Assembly (NCBI GenBank): GCA_947483455.1
Contig: CANKNK010000144.1
Coordinates: 1-5,291 of the forward strand
From: Comamonadaceae bacterium
Lineage (GTDB): Bacteria > Pseudomonadota > Gammaproteobacteria > Burkholderiales > Burkholderiaceae_C
Direction of reading: 5' to 3'
DNA length: 5,291 nucleotides
Shown: positions 1 to 5,291 of the stretch, one piece after another
Layout of the letters: each line of letters starts with the position of its first letter
How positions within the stretch are numbered: the first letter of the stretch is position 1
Translations under genes and position numbers: made by a program
Notes under the pieces: generated by a model
What the model was told of the DNA's origin: nothing
Database searches by the model: none
Seen by the model: only the letters and a program-made list of their open reading frames with translations

Positions 1-482
1 CCGATCAGGCGATGAACATGGGGCTCGTCATCGACAGCCTGGTGCATGCCACCGGCAGTGCCGGCACGCAAGCGGGCCTGGTAGCGGGCATGGAAGGCGC
101 CCGCACCCAGATCCCGGTACTGGGCATTGGCGTGCGCGCTCCGCGCCAGCCGCAAGAAGAAAAAGTATTTGCTCTGGCGCAGCAAACGGCCGACCTGCTC
201 GGGGTACCCGGTGCGGTGCAGCGCGAACACGTAGTAGCCAATTGCGATTACATAGGTGAGGGCTACGGCATTCCGACGCCGGGGATGATGGAAGCGGTGA
301 CCATGGTGGCACAGCTCGAAGGCATTTTGCTAGACCCGGTGTACTCGGGCAAGGGCATGGCCGGCTTGATCGACCTGATTCGCAAAGGCCATTACCGCAA
401 AGACCACAACATTGTGTTTTTGCATACTGGCGGCTCGGTCGGCCTGTTCGGCTACCAACACGCTTTCCCTTACCCCACATGA
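1..482 (+). CDS. cuyA: CuyA-like L-cysteate sulfo-lyase / D-cysteine desulfhydrase family, 3' part only
   Basis: This is the C-terminal 159 residues of a fold-type II PLP enzyme. The first complete codon is at 3, and the ATG at 12 is an internal Met. Full family members have about 330 residues, so roughly half lies left of the window, including the PLP-binding lysine. Visible family blocks are [12 protein letters not shown] (about 50-85), [34 protein letters not shown] (about 331-390) and [11 protein letters not shown] near the end. The ACC deaminase subfamily carries Glu after the active-site Tyr (VYEGK) and Leu in HLGG. Here the residues are Ser (VYSGK) and Thr (HTGG), which argues against ACC deaminase. 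Known family members cleave D-cysteine to pyruvate, H2S and ammonia, or L-cysteate to pyruvate, sulfite and ammonia. The [17 protein letters not shown] wording and the nearby TauA-like gene favour cysteate. That substrate choice is inference. Family certainty is high; the symbol is less certain. Confidence 0.8.
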   Translation, partial: DQAMNMGLVIDSLVHATGSAGTQAGLVAGMEGARTQIPVLGIGVRAPRQPQEEKVFALAQQTADLLGVPGAVQREHVVANCDYIGEGYGIPTPGMMEAVTMVAQLEGILLDPVYSGKGMAGLIDLIRKGHYRKDHNIVFLHTGGSVGLFGYQHAFPYPT

Positions 483-538
483 GCGCCATCGCCGTCATCG
501 TCCATGCCAGCGCCACGGTGCACGCGGGGCGCGCATGA
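479..538 (+). other. 19-codon bridging ORF between the CuyA-like gene and the racemase
   Basis: A short frame encodes [19 protein letters not shown]. Its ATG at 479-481 overlaps the TGA (480-482) of the upstream gene as ATGA. Its own TGA (536-538) overlaps the racemase ATG (535-537) in a second ATGA. It therefore fills the apparent 52-base gap exactly. It could serve to relay ribosomes by stop-start coupling, since the racemase has only a weak GGGG (526-529) upstream. It could equally be a chance frame in GC-rich DNA or the remnant of a deleted gene. I recognise no domain in the peptide, and evidence that the peptide itself has a function is absent. Confidence 0.25.
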
Positions 539-1260
539 TCGGCGTGCTCGGCGGCATGGGGCCCTTGGCGACGGTAGACTTTTTCGCCAAAGTGGTAGCG
601 GCTACGTCGGCGCAGGACGATGCCGGCCATGTGCCCTTGCTGATCCACAGCGACCCGCGCATTCCGGGCCGGCCTGCGGCGCTGTTGCAAGGGGGCCCCT
701 CGCCCCTGCCCGCGCTGCTGGCAGCACGCGACCGGCTGATGGCGGCAGGAGCACAAGGTCTGGTGATGGCTTGCAACACGGCGCATTACTGGCATGCCGA
801 TTTACGCAAGGGCTGCGATCTCCCCTTCCCCTCGATTGTGGATGTCACCTGCGATGCGGCACTGCTGCGCTTTGGCGTTGGCGCGCGCATAGGCTTGGTG
901 GCGACACGCGCCACGCTGGCCACGGGCTTGTTTAACACCGCGTTGCAAAGTCGCGGCCTCACCTGGGTGGCCACACGCCAAACTGCTTTGGACGATTGGG
1001 TCTTGCCCGCTATTGCATTGGTCAAGGCCGGCAAGACAGCGCAGGCCGGTCCGCTCTTGGCGCAGGCGATTGCGCAAATGCAGGCCGATGGCGCCAGCGG
1101 CATCATCTTGGCCTGTACCGAAGCGCCGATGGCCTTAGCGCATGCGCCGCACAGTGTGCAGGCCCTGTGTCTGGACAGCACGCAAGCGCTGGCACAGGCC
1201 ACGGTGGCAATGTGGCAGCAGCTTCAAACACCAAGCCACCAGGACGGTACCCATGGCTGA
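535..1260 (+). CDS. Aspartate/glutamate racemase family protein (possible cysteate racemase)
   Basis: A cytosolic, cofactor-independent amino acid racemase of 241 residues, close to the usual 230-245. The start at 535 puts the conserved GVLGGMGPLAT motif at residues 3-13, as is typical of the family. The frame stays open upstream into the previous gene, but that part has no family similarity I can see. The two catalytic cysteines, which act as opposing acid/base residues in this family, are Cys80 (MACNTAHYW, 78-86) and Cys194 (ILACTEAPMAL). Another family-like segment is HSDPRIPGRPAALLQGG (38-54). Both cysteines are present, so a working racemase is expected. The gene lies between a CuyA-like enzyme and a DegT aminotransferase, and its stop overlaps the next start by 8 bases, so co-translation is likely. 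A substrate such as cysteate or cysteine is inferred from neighbours; aspartate or glutamate remains possible. Confidence 0.85.
   Translation: MIGVLGGMGPLATVDFFAKVVAATSAQDDAGHVPLLIHSDPRIPGRPAALLQGGPSPLPALLAARDRLMAAGAQGLVMACNTAHYWHADLRKGCDLPFPSIVDVTCDAALLRFGVGARIGLVATRATLATGLFNTALQSRGLTWVATRQTALDDWVLPAIALVKAGKTAQAGPLLAQAIAQMQADGASGIILACTEAPMALAHAPHSVQALCLDSTQALAQATVAMWQQLQTPSHQDGTHG
1241..1247 (+). promoter_or_regulatory. Ribosome binding site of the DegT-family gene
   Basis: AGGACGG ends 5 bases before the ATG at 1253 and lies inside the last codons of the racemase gene. It decides the start of the aminotransferase. The same frame is open further upstream from 1142, but that stretch lies wholly inside the racemase and has no comparable site. 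Confidence 0.6.
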
Positions 1261-2470
1261 GCCCACACCACACCCTGCGCGTAGGCAACTGGATTTGACC
1301 TGGCAGGAAGCCGTGCCCCAGGCCGGTGTGCAAGCGGCCTTGGCTTTGATGGACAGCGGCAAGATGCACCGCTACGGCGAGACAGGCGCCAAGCCGGGTG
1401 AAGCTGCCGCTTTGGAGGCGCAGTTCGCCGCTGAACTGGGCCTGCCCTATTGCGTGGCCATGAACTCCTGCGGCTCCACCATGTTTGCGGCCCTGCGTTG
1501 CAGCGGAGTGCGACCGGGCGATAAAGTGCTCAGCAATTGCTTTACGCTGGCGCCGGTGCCCGGTGCCATTGCCCATGCCGGCGCCGTGCCGGTGTTAGTC
1601 GATGTGACCGAGGATTTGCTCATCGACCTAGATGACTTGCGGCGCAAAGCAGTTGCCAGTGGGGCTACCACTTTGTTGCTTTCGCATATGCGCGGCCATA
1701 TTTGCGACATGGATGCAGTGACAGCTATTTGTCGTGAATTGGGCATCGCTTTGATTGAAGACTGCGCCCACACCATGGGGGCGTCTTGGAACGGCAAAGC
1801 CACGGGCACCTGGGGTGTAGCGGGCTGCTTTAGCCTGCAAAGCTATAAGCACGCCAATAGCGGCGAGGGCGGCTTGCTGGTCACGGCCGACGCCGACCTG
1901 GCCGCGCAAGCGGTGCTGCTCTCAGGCAGCTATATGCTGTACGCCTCGCACCTGGCCCGGCCGGGCCCGGAGGTGTTTGAACGCTGGAAATACCACACGC
2001 CCAACTTCAGCCTGCGCATGAGCAATTTGCCCGCGGCGCTGGCGCGCGCGCAACTAGGCGAGGTACTGCAAGAGCGCTGCCAGCGCTGGAACCAGCGCTA
2101 TGGCTGGCTGGCCGGGGCGCTGGAGGGCACAAGGCATTTGCGCTTGCCACAGCGGCCCGCCAAAGAGCAGTTTGTCGGTAGTTCCATCCAATTTTTGCTG
2201 CGCGATATGACACGGACCCAGATGCAATCGGTCATAGCCGCCTGTGCGGAGCACGGCGTACACATCAAATGGTTTGGTGCTGACGAGCCTGTGGGTTTCA
2301 CCAGTGTATGGACGCACTGGCGATACTTCGGCACATCGCAGGATTTGCCGCAGGCGCAATCCGTGCTGGGTGCCCTGTGCGACCTGCGCCTTCCCTTATC
2401 GCTGACCCAGGCCGATTGCCTGGCAATTGCGCACACGATACGAGCGGCTGTAAAAAGCGTGCTTTCGTAG
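1253..2470 (+). CDS. DegT/DnrJ/EryC1/StrS-family PLP aminotransferase
   Basis: A 405-residue fold-type I PLP enzyme of normal family length (about 370-410). Motifs in order: HRYGETG (39-45), the phosphate-binding segment NSCGST (71-76), VLVDVTEDLLIDLDDL (114-129), LIEDCAHTMGA (167-176) with Asp170 expected to contact the PLP pyridine nitrogen, and CFSLQSYKHANSGEGG (192-207). Lys199 is the expected Schiff-base lysine, followed by the diagnostic GEGG. A NFSLRMSNLPAALARAQL segment further on matches the family's RMSxLxAAxxxxQL block. Characterised members mostly transfer an amino group from glutamate to a keto-sugar nucleotide in surface polysaccharide or antibiotic synthesis. No sugar gene is visible here. 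The 8-base overlap with the racemase and the adjacent tauA-like gene suggest a role in amino-sulfonate or amino acid metabolism. The family is clear; the substrate is unknown. Confidence 0.88.
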   Translation: MAEPTPHPARRQLDLTWQEAVPQAGVQAALALMDSGKMHRYGETGAKPGEAAALEAQFAAELGLPYCVAMNSCGSTMFAALRCSGVRPGDKVLSNCFTLAPVPGAIAHAGAVPVLVDVTEDLLIDLDDLRRKAVASGATTLLLSHMRGHICDMDAVTAICRELGIALIEDCAHTMGASWNGKATGTWGVAGCFSLQSYKHANSGEGGLLVTADADLAAQAVLLSGSYMLYASHLARPGPEVFERWKYHTPNFSLRMSNLPAALARAQLGEVLQERCQRWNQRYGWLAGALEGTRHLRLPQRPAKEQFVGSSIQFLLRDMTRTQMQSVIAACAEHGVHIKWFGADEPVGFTSVWTHWRYFGTSQDLPQAQSVLGALCDLRLPLSLTQADCLAIAHTIRAAVKSVLS

Positions 2471-2472
2471 GA

Positions 2473-2494
2473 CCATGCGACGCATGGATTTTTT
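2473..2494 (+). promoter_or_regulatory. Intercistronic palindrome plus T-run (possible attenuator or operator)
   Basis: CCATGCG-A-CGCATGG (2473-2487) is a perfect inverted repeat with 7-base arms. As RNA it can fold a 6-bp stem (CCATGC/GCATGG) with a GAC loop. It is followed after one A by six T (2489-2494). It starts two bases after the aminotransferase stop and ends just before the tauA-like ribosome binding site. This resembles a short, weak intrinsic terminator that would set the ratio of upstream enzymes to binding protein. It might instead be a processing or stability hairpin, or an operator. The short stem and close RBS make full termination unlikely. Confidence 0.45.
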
Positions 2495-2496
2495 AT

Positions 2497-2504
2497 AAAA
2501 GGAG
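2497..2504 (+). promoter_or_regulatory. Strong ribosome binding site of the tauA-like gene
   Basis: AAAAGGAG is followed by 6 bases before the ATG at 2511. This is the best Shine-Dalgarno sequence on the + strand of the window and it fits a binding protein that must be made in excess over the other operon products. The preceding TTTTATAAAA (2491-2500) is a 10-base palindrome that overlaps its left half and could pair weakly with it. Confidence 0.7.
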
Positions 2505-2510
2505 TCAACT

Positions 2511-3509
2511 ATGAAATTGAGTAAACGCCAATGGCTACTAATGGCAGCCAGTGCTGCCCTGTGCGCTCAGTCTGCGCTAGCCCAGCAAAAAGAGGTGACT
2601 TTTGCGCACCAGGACATGCTGGTGCCGTTTCAGGCCGTTATCGAATCGGGCGAGCTGGAAAAAGCCACTGGTTACAAAATCAACTGGCGCATGTTCGGCG
2701 GTGGCGGCGACGTCATCAAGGCCATGGCTTCGGGTGATGTGCAACTCGGCCAAGTCGGCTCCAGCCCCCTGACCGCCGCGGTGACCCAGGGCCAGGACAT
2801 CAAATTGTTCTGGATTTTGGATGACATCGCCGACGCCGAGGCCTTGATTGCGCGCAATGGCAGCAATGTGAACGCGGTCAAAGACCTGAAAGGCAAAAAA
2901 GTGGCCACGCCTTTTGTGTCCACGGCGCACTACCAGTTGATGGCAGCCATGAAGCTCGAAGGCTTGACGGCCAAGGATGTGAACGTGCTGAATTTGCGTC
3001 CACCGGAAATTGCAGCGGCCTGGGAGCGTGGCGATATCGATGCCGCCTTTATCTGGGACCCGGTGCTCTCCAAAATAAAGAGCAACGGCAAGGCGATTGC
3101 CAGCTCGGGCTCGATCGGCCAAAAAGGCTATCCCACGTTTGACGGCATTGCGGTCAATACCAAATGGGCCGCCGAGAACGAAGCCTTTATGGTGGCTTTG
3201 GTCAAAGCCTTGAACAAGGCCGACAGCGAGTACCGCGCCAACAAAGCGTCTTGGACGGCTGACACGCCCCAGGTGAAAGCCATTGCCCGCGTGACCAAGG
3301 CCGATGTGAAAGACGTACCCGCCGCGATGGCCCTGTATATCTTCCCTACCGCGGCTGAGCAACTGGGTCCCAAATGGTTGGGCGGCGGCGCGGCCAAAGC
3401 CATGGCAGAGACAGCGGTGTTCCTGAAAGAGCAAGGCCGTATCCAGGAAATCAAGCCCGACTACAAAGTGTTTGTGACCGATGTGTACGCCAGGAAAGCC
3501 GGCAACTAA
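2511..3509 (+). CDS. tauA: TauA-like taurine/sulfonate ABC transporter substrate-binding protein
   Basis: A 332-residue periplasmic binding protein of the taurine/alkanesulfonate/nitrate (SsuA/THI5-like) superfamily. It should capture taurine or a related sulfonate and deliver it to an inner-membrane ABC permease. Residues 1-24 form a Sec signal peptide: KLSKR n-region, WLLMAASAALCA core, and cleavage expected after SALA (24) before QQ. Blocks that match TauA as I recall it are GDVQLGQVGSSPL (75-87), TPFVSTAHY (133-141), NLRPPEIAAAWERGDIDAAF (161-180) with WDP at 182-184, and YPTFDG (207-212). The C-terminal VFLKEQGRI (303-311) also matches the TauA wording. The gene is last in the set and is followed by a strong terminator, so tauB and tauC (ATPase and permease) are not downstream as in the classical tauABCD order. 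They may lie left of the window. The exact ligand is unresolved; cysteate is plausible from the neighbours. Confidence 0.88.
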   Translation: MKLSKRQWLLMAASAALCAQSALAQQKEVTFAHQDMLVPFQAVIESGELEKATGYKINWRMFGGGGDVIKAMASGDVQLGQVGSSPLTAAVTQGQDIKLFWILDDIADAEALIARNGSNVNAVKDLKGKKVATPFVSTAHYQLMAAMKLEGLTAKDVNVLNLRPPEIAAAWERGDIDAAFIWDPVLSKIKSNGKAIASSGSIGQKGYPTFDGIAVNTKWAAENEAFMVALVKALNKADSEYRANKASWTADTPQVKAIARVTKADVKDVPAAMALYIFPTAAEQLGPKWLGGGAAKAMAETAVFLKEQGRIQEIKPDYKVFVTDVYARKAGN

Positions 3510-3530
3510 GGCTAGTTTTTTCTAAAGGCC

Positions 3531-3558
3531 AACCCCCGCCACGGTGCGGGGGTTTTTT
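3531..3558 (+). terminator. Rho-independent terminator after the tauA-like gene
   Basis: A perfect 9-bp stem AACCCCCGC (3531-3539) / GCGGGGGTT (3546-3554) encloses a 6-base loop and runs into six T (3553-3558). It starts 21 bases after the tauA-like stop and ends 5 bases before the stop codon of the convergent serine hydrolase gene. On the opposite strand the stem is followed by TTGGCCTTTAG rather than a T-run, so efficient termination is expected only for the + strand. Confidence 0.93.
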
Positions 3559-3563
3559 GTACC

Positions 3564-4727
3564 TTACTGCACCAAGGCCACCGCCTGATCGACAAATCGA
3601 TACACCTCAGCCGGGGTGATGCCATTGGGGCCTTTGGTTTTTTTGTCGCGCGTCTGGCCGGTGCGCACTACCACCAGGTCCAGCGAAGGCACCACGATCA
3701 CGTACTGGCCTTGATGTCCTTGCAAGAAATAAAACGGGTGTTTATAGGTCCAGTCCATCCATAGCGAATGCCCGTAATAGGGCTGCAAATCAGGCTTGCG
3801 GATGCGCTCTACAAACGCTTTATTCAGTAATGTCTGGCCGTTCCATTGGCCGTCTTGCAGCAGCAACTGACCAAACTTGGCAAAGTCGCGCGCCGTCGCA
3901 AAAATACAGCAGTAGGTGCGCTCCATGCCGCCTTCACTGCCTTGCCGGTCCAAGGTGTAAATCGCATCGCTTTCCATACCCAGCGGTGCCCACAGGCTGC
4001 GGGACAAATGCGCGCTGATGGTCAGGCCCGGCTCCTTGGCCTGCAAAGCGCGCTTGAGGAAAACGCCCAATAGCTGGGTGCTGCCGCTGCTGTATTCGTA
4101 CTCGGTGCCAGGCTCGCGCTCAAAGCCTTGGCCAAGCACCAACTTTTCGGCATTTTTGCCATAGTACAAATCGGTGGTGATATTGAGCGGTAGGTAGTAG
4201 TTCTCCGTCCAGTCATGGCCAGACTTCATGCTGGAGAGTTGCGACACGGTAGCCTTTTGACCGCGCGGGTCTTGCGCGTATTCGGCTAGGCGCTCGGTCA
4301 AGGGTGCGTCAAAGCTGCTGATCAAGCCCTGCTGCACGGCTTCTTGCACCTGCAAGGTGGTGATGGTTTTGGCCATGGAAAACGAGTTGGTGCGGCTCTG
4401 GGCGGAATAAGCGCCGAAATACTGCTCATGCACCAAAGCGCCTTTTTGTGCCACCACAAATGCTGCCGTGCCGTGCTGCTGCAAATAGGCTGCCATGGCC
4501 GGGTCCAAAGTTTTTTGGTTGTAGCGCGCGTCTTTGGGCCAGGCCTGAGGGGTGCCTGCCGCAATAACGCTTTGTGCAAAATTGTTGGCGTCGTCAATAT
4601 GGGCGGTGCTGTGCCCCTGGAAATAGGTGCTGGCCAGGGCCTTCCAAAAATAGCCATGCCCGCCTAACTGAATCGCTGCTGCCAGCACGGCCAGCACCAA
4701 CAGCAGGCCGTAAACGAATTTTTTCAT
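3564..4727 (-). CDS. Serine hydrolase, class C beta-lactamase / NylB-like superfamily
   Basis: A 387-residue protein. Residues 4-21 are hydrophobic after MKK, giving an uncleaved anchor or signal peptide, so an envelope location is likely; I see no clear cleavage box. The catalytic SxxK is Ser117-Met-Ala-Lys120 (SFSMAKT), with Ser117 the expected acyl-forming nucleophile. The second motif is Tyr212-Ser-Ser (YEYSSGSTQLLG), with Ser in place of the Asn of YxN as in esterase and 6-aminohexanoate-dimer hydrolase relatives. The third motif is GHQGQ (337-341), in place of KTG. Such proteins cleave esters, amides or D-amino acid peptides, and substrate cannot be read from sequence. Clinical beta-lactamase activity is not implied. 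The start at 4727 is supported by a good ribosome binding site. The gene converges on the tauA-like gene and lies 64 bases downstream of dnaE2 on the same strand; no functional link to either is apparent. Confidence 0.85.
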   Translation of the reverse strand: MKKFVYGLLLVLAVLAAAIQLGGHGYFWKALASTYFQGHSTAHIDDANNFAQSVIAAGTPQAWPKDARYNQKTLDPAMAAYLQQHGTAAFVVAQKGALVHEQYFGAYSAQSRTNSFSMAKTITTLQVQEAVQQGLISSFDAPLTERLAEYAQDPRGQKATVSQLSSMKSGHDWTENYYLPLNITTDLYYGKNAEKLVLGQGFEREPGTEYEYSSGSTQLLGVFLKRALQAKEPGLTISAHLSRSLWAPLGMESDAIYTLDRQGSEGGMERTYCCIFATARDFAKFGQLLLQDGQWNGQTLLNKAFVERIRKPDLQPYYGHSLWMDWTYKHPFYFLQGHQGQYVIVVPSLDLVVVRTGQTRDKKTKGPNGITPAEVYRFVDQAVALVQ

Positions 4728-4731
4728 GTTG

Positions 4732-4738
4732 TCTCCTT
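4732..4738 (-). promoter_or_regulatory. Ribosome binding site of the serine hydrolase
   Basis: On the minus strand AAGGAGA ends 4 bases before the ATG (4727-4725). This fixes the serine hydrolase start and makes the first residues MKKFVYG, a normal positively charged N-terminus ahead of the hydrophobic segment. Confidence 0.7.
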
Positions 4739-4791
4739 GTTTTGAGGGATTCTAAGCAGTGCCTTACAGCGGGTGTGCGGTGGCCCGCGCC

Positions 4792-5291
4792 TCAACGGAA
4801 ATCCCGGCTGCCTGCGGATAAGTCGCCCAGCCAATCGGTCAGGTCTACCAGGCGCTTGGCGATCAAGTGGCGCACCTGGCCGCCGCTGTCTTCATCGCGC
4901 TGCCAAACGCCATAGACGGCCAACAGACGCGCGCGCAATAACTCGGCACGCTGTTTTTCTTTCAGGCTTTTCCAGACGATGACGTTGATGCAACCCGTCT
5001 CATCTTCCAAGGTCACAAAGACTACGCCTTTGGCGGTTTGTGGTTGCTGGCGCATGGTGACGATGCCGCAGGCGCGCACCAAACGGCCATGCGGCAAGTC
5101 GCGCAATTGCGCGGCGCTCAGCAGGTTTTTAGCTGCCAGGCGCGCACGCAAAAACGACAGCGGATGGCTGCGCAAAGTAAGCCCGGTAGCCGCATAGTCA
5201 AACAACACTTCCTGCGCCTCATGCGCTGCGGCTAAGACCAGCGGCTTTTCATACACCGGCGCGCCTTGCAAGAGCGCGGGCGCACGGTGCA
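4792..5291 (-). CDS. dnaE2: DnaE2 error-prone DNA polymerase III alpha subunit, C-terminal part only
   Basis: The C-terminal 165 residues of a protein normally about 1000-1100 residues long; the frame is open to the right edge, where the gene is cut. The TTG at 5271 is an internal Leu, not a start. The segment DYAATGLTLRSHPLSFLR is the typical DnaE2 stretch ahead of the OB-fold. The OB-fold itself follows: GRLVRACGIVTMRQQPQTAK, then GVVFVTLEDETGCINVIVW, then ARLLAVYGVWQ. The ending SRDFR matches the SRDFH-type terminus of DnaE2 and differs from the longer, clamp-binding C-terminus of replicative DnaE. In many bacteria DnaE2 works with ImuA and ImuB in SOS-induced translesion synthesis, often from one operon. 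If that holds here, imuB would lie to the right. The usual terminal His is Arg here. No terminator is clear after the stop. Confidence 0.92.
   Translation of the reverse strand, partial: HRAPALLQGAPVYEKPLVLAAAHEAQEVLFDYAATGLTLRSHPLSFLRARLAAKNLLSAAQLRDLPHGRLVRACGIVTMRQQPQTAKGVVFVTLEDETGCINVIVWKSLKEKQRAELLRARLLAVYGVWQRDEDSGGQVRHLIAKRLVDLTDWLGDLSAGSRDFR

Noticed and set aside
412..534. Upstream in-frame extension of the racemase starting at ATG 412
   Set aside because: It lies mostly inside the CuyA-like gene and gives a Cys/Arg/His-rich sequence without family similarity, while the conserved GGMGPLAT motif sits right after the ATG at 535.
28..795. Long antisense frame across the CuyA-like and racemase genes (255 codons)
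   Set aside because: It spans two well supported genes on the other strand, is rich in Arg, Cys and Pro, and shows no motif.
2415..2427. Perfect palindrome ATTGCC-T-GGCAAT near the end of the aminotransferase gene
   Set aside because: Arms of 6 bases are expected about once by chance in a window this size, and it lies in coding sequence without a nearby promoter that I can support.
2494..2500. TATAAA as a promoter -10 for the tauA-like gene
   Set aside because: Transcription from it would begin after the ribosome binding site, and no matching -35 is present.
2577..3434. Long open frame antisense to the tauA-like gene (285 codons)
   Set aside because: Its composition is His/Gly/Arg-rich with no recognisable domain, as expected for a mirror frame of a GC-rich gene, and the + strand protein is clearly TauA-like with a signal peptide and good RBS.
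4739..4775. Possible minus-strand promoter for the serine hydrolase with TAGAAT as -10
   Set aside because: No acceptable -35 hexamer lies at 16-18 bases, and an extended -10 TG is misplaced by one base.
4769..4788. GCGGG/CCCGC inverted repeat after the dnaE2 stop as a terminator
   Set aside because: The stem has only 5 bp with a 10-base loop and no T-run follows on the minus strand.

Overview
The window looks like chromosomal DNA from a betaproteobacterium of the order Burkholderiales, probably Comamonadaceae. This is judged from the GC-rich coding style, the protein family variants and the C-terminal piece of a DnaE2-type error-prone polymerase. The placement is inference; no rRNA or taxonomic marker is present. 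Both ends cut through genes. There is no sign of an insertion sequence, tRNA, rRNA or CRISPR array.

Left part (1-3558, + strand): a tightly packed set of four genes. (1) The 3' half of a PLP enzyme of the D-cysteine desulfhydrase / L-cysteate sulfo-lyase family (CuyA-like). (2) An aspartate/glutamate racemase family protein with both catalytic cysteines. (3) A DegT/DnrJ/EryC1/StrS-type PLP aminotransferase. (4) A TauA-like periplasmic binding protein for taurine or a related sulfonate. Genes 2 and 3 overlap by 8 bases. Genes 1 and 2 are bridged by a 19-codon reading frame that shares an ATGA with each neighbour. Genes 3 and 4 are separated by 40 bases holding a perfect palindrome followed by six T residues. 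A textbook intrinsic terminator closes the set at 3531-3558.

The best functional reading is inference from context. The operon would take up a sulfonate, probably an amino-sulfonate such as cysteate, through an ABC transporter using the TauA-like protein. The racemase would interconvert enantiomers, and the CuyA-like enzyme would release sulfite, ammonia and pyruvate. The DegT-type aminotransferase is the unexplained member, because these enzymes usually serve amino-sugar synthesis and no sugar genes are visible. The transporter ATPase and permease are not in the window.

Right part (3564-5291, - strand): a convergent serine hydrolase of the class C beta-lactamase / 6-aminohexanoate-dimer hydrolase (NylB-like) superfamily with an N-terminal hydrophobic segment. 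Upstream of it on the same strand is the C-terminal 165 residues of DnaE2, which runs off the right edge. These two genes look functionally unrelated to the sulfonate operon.
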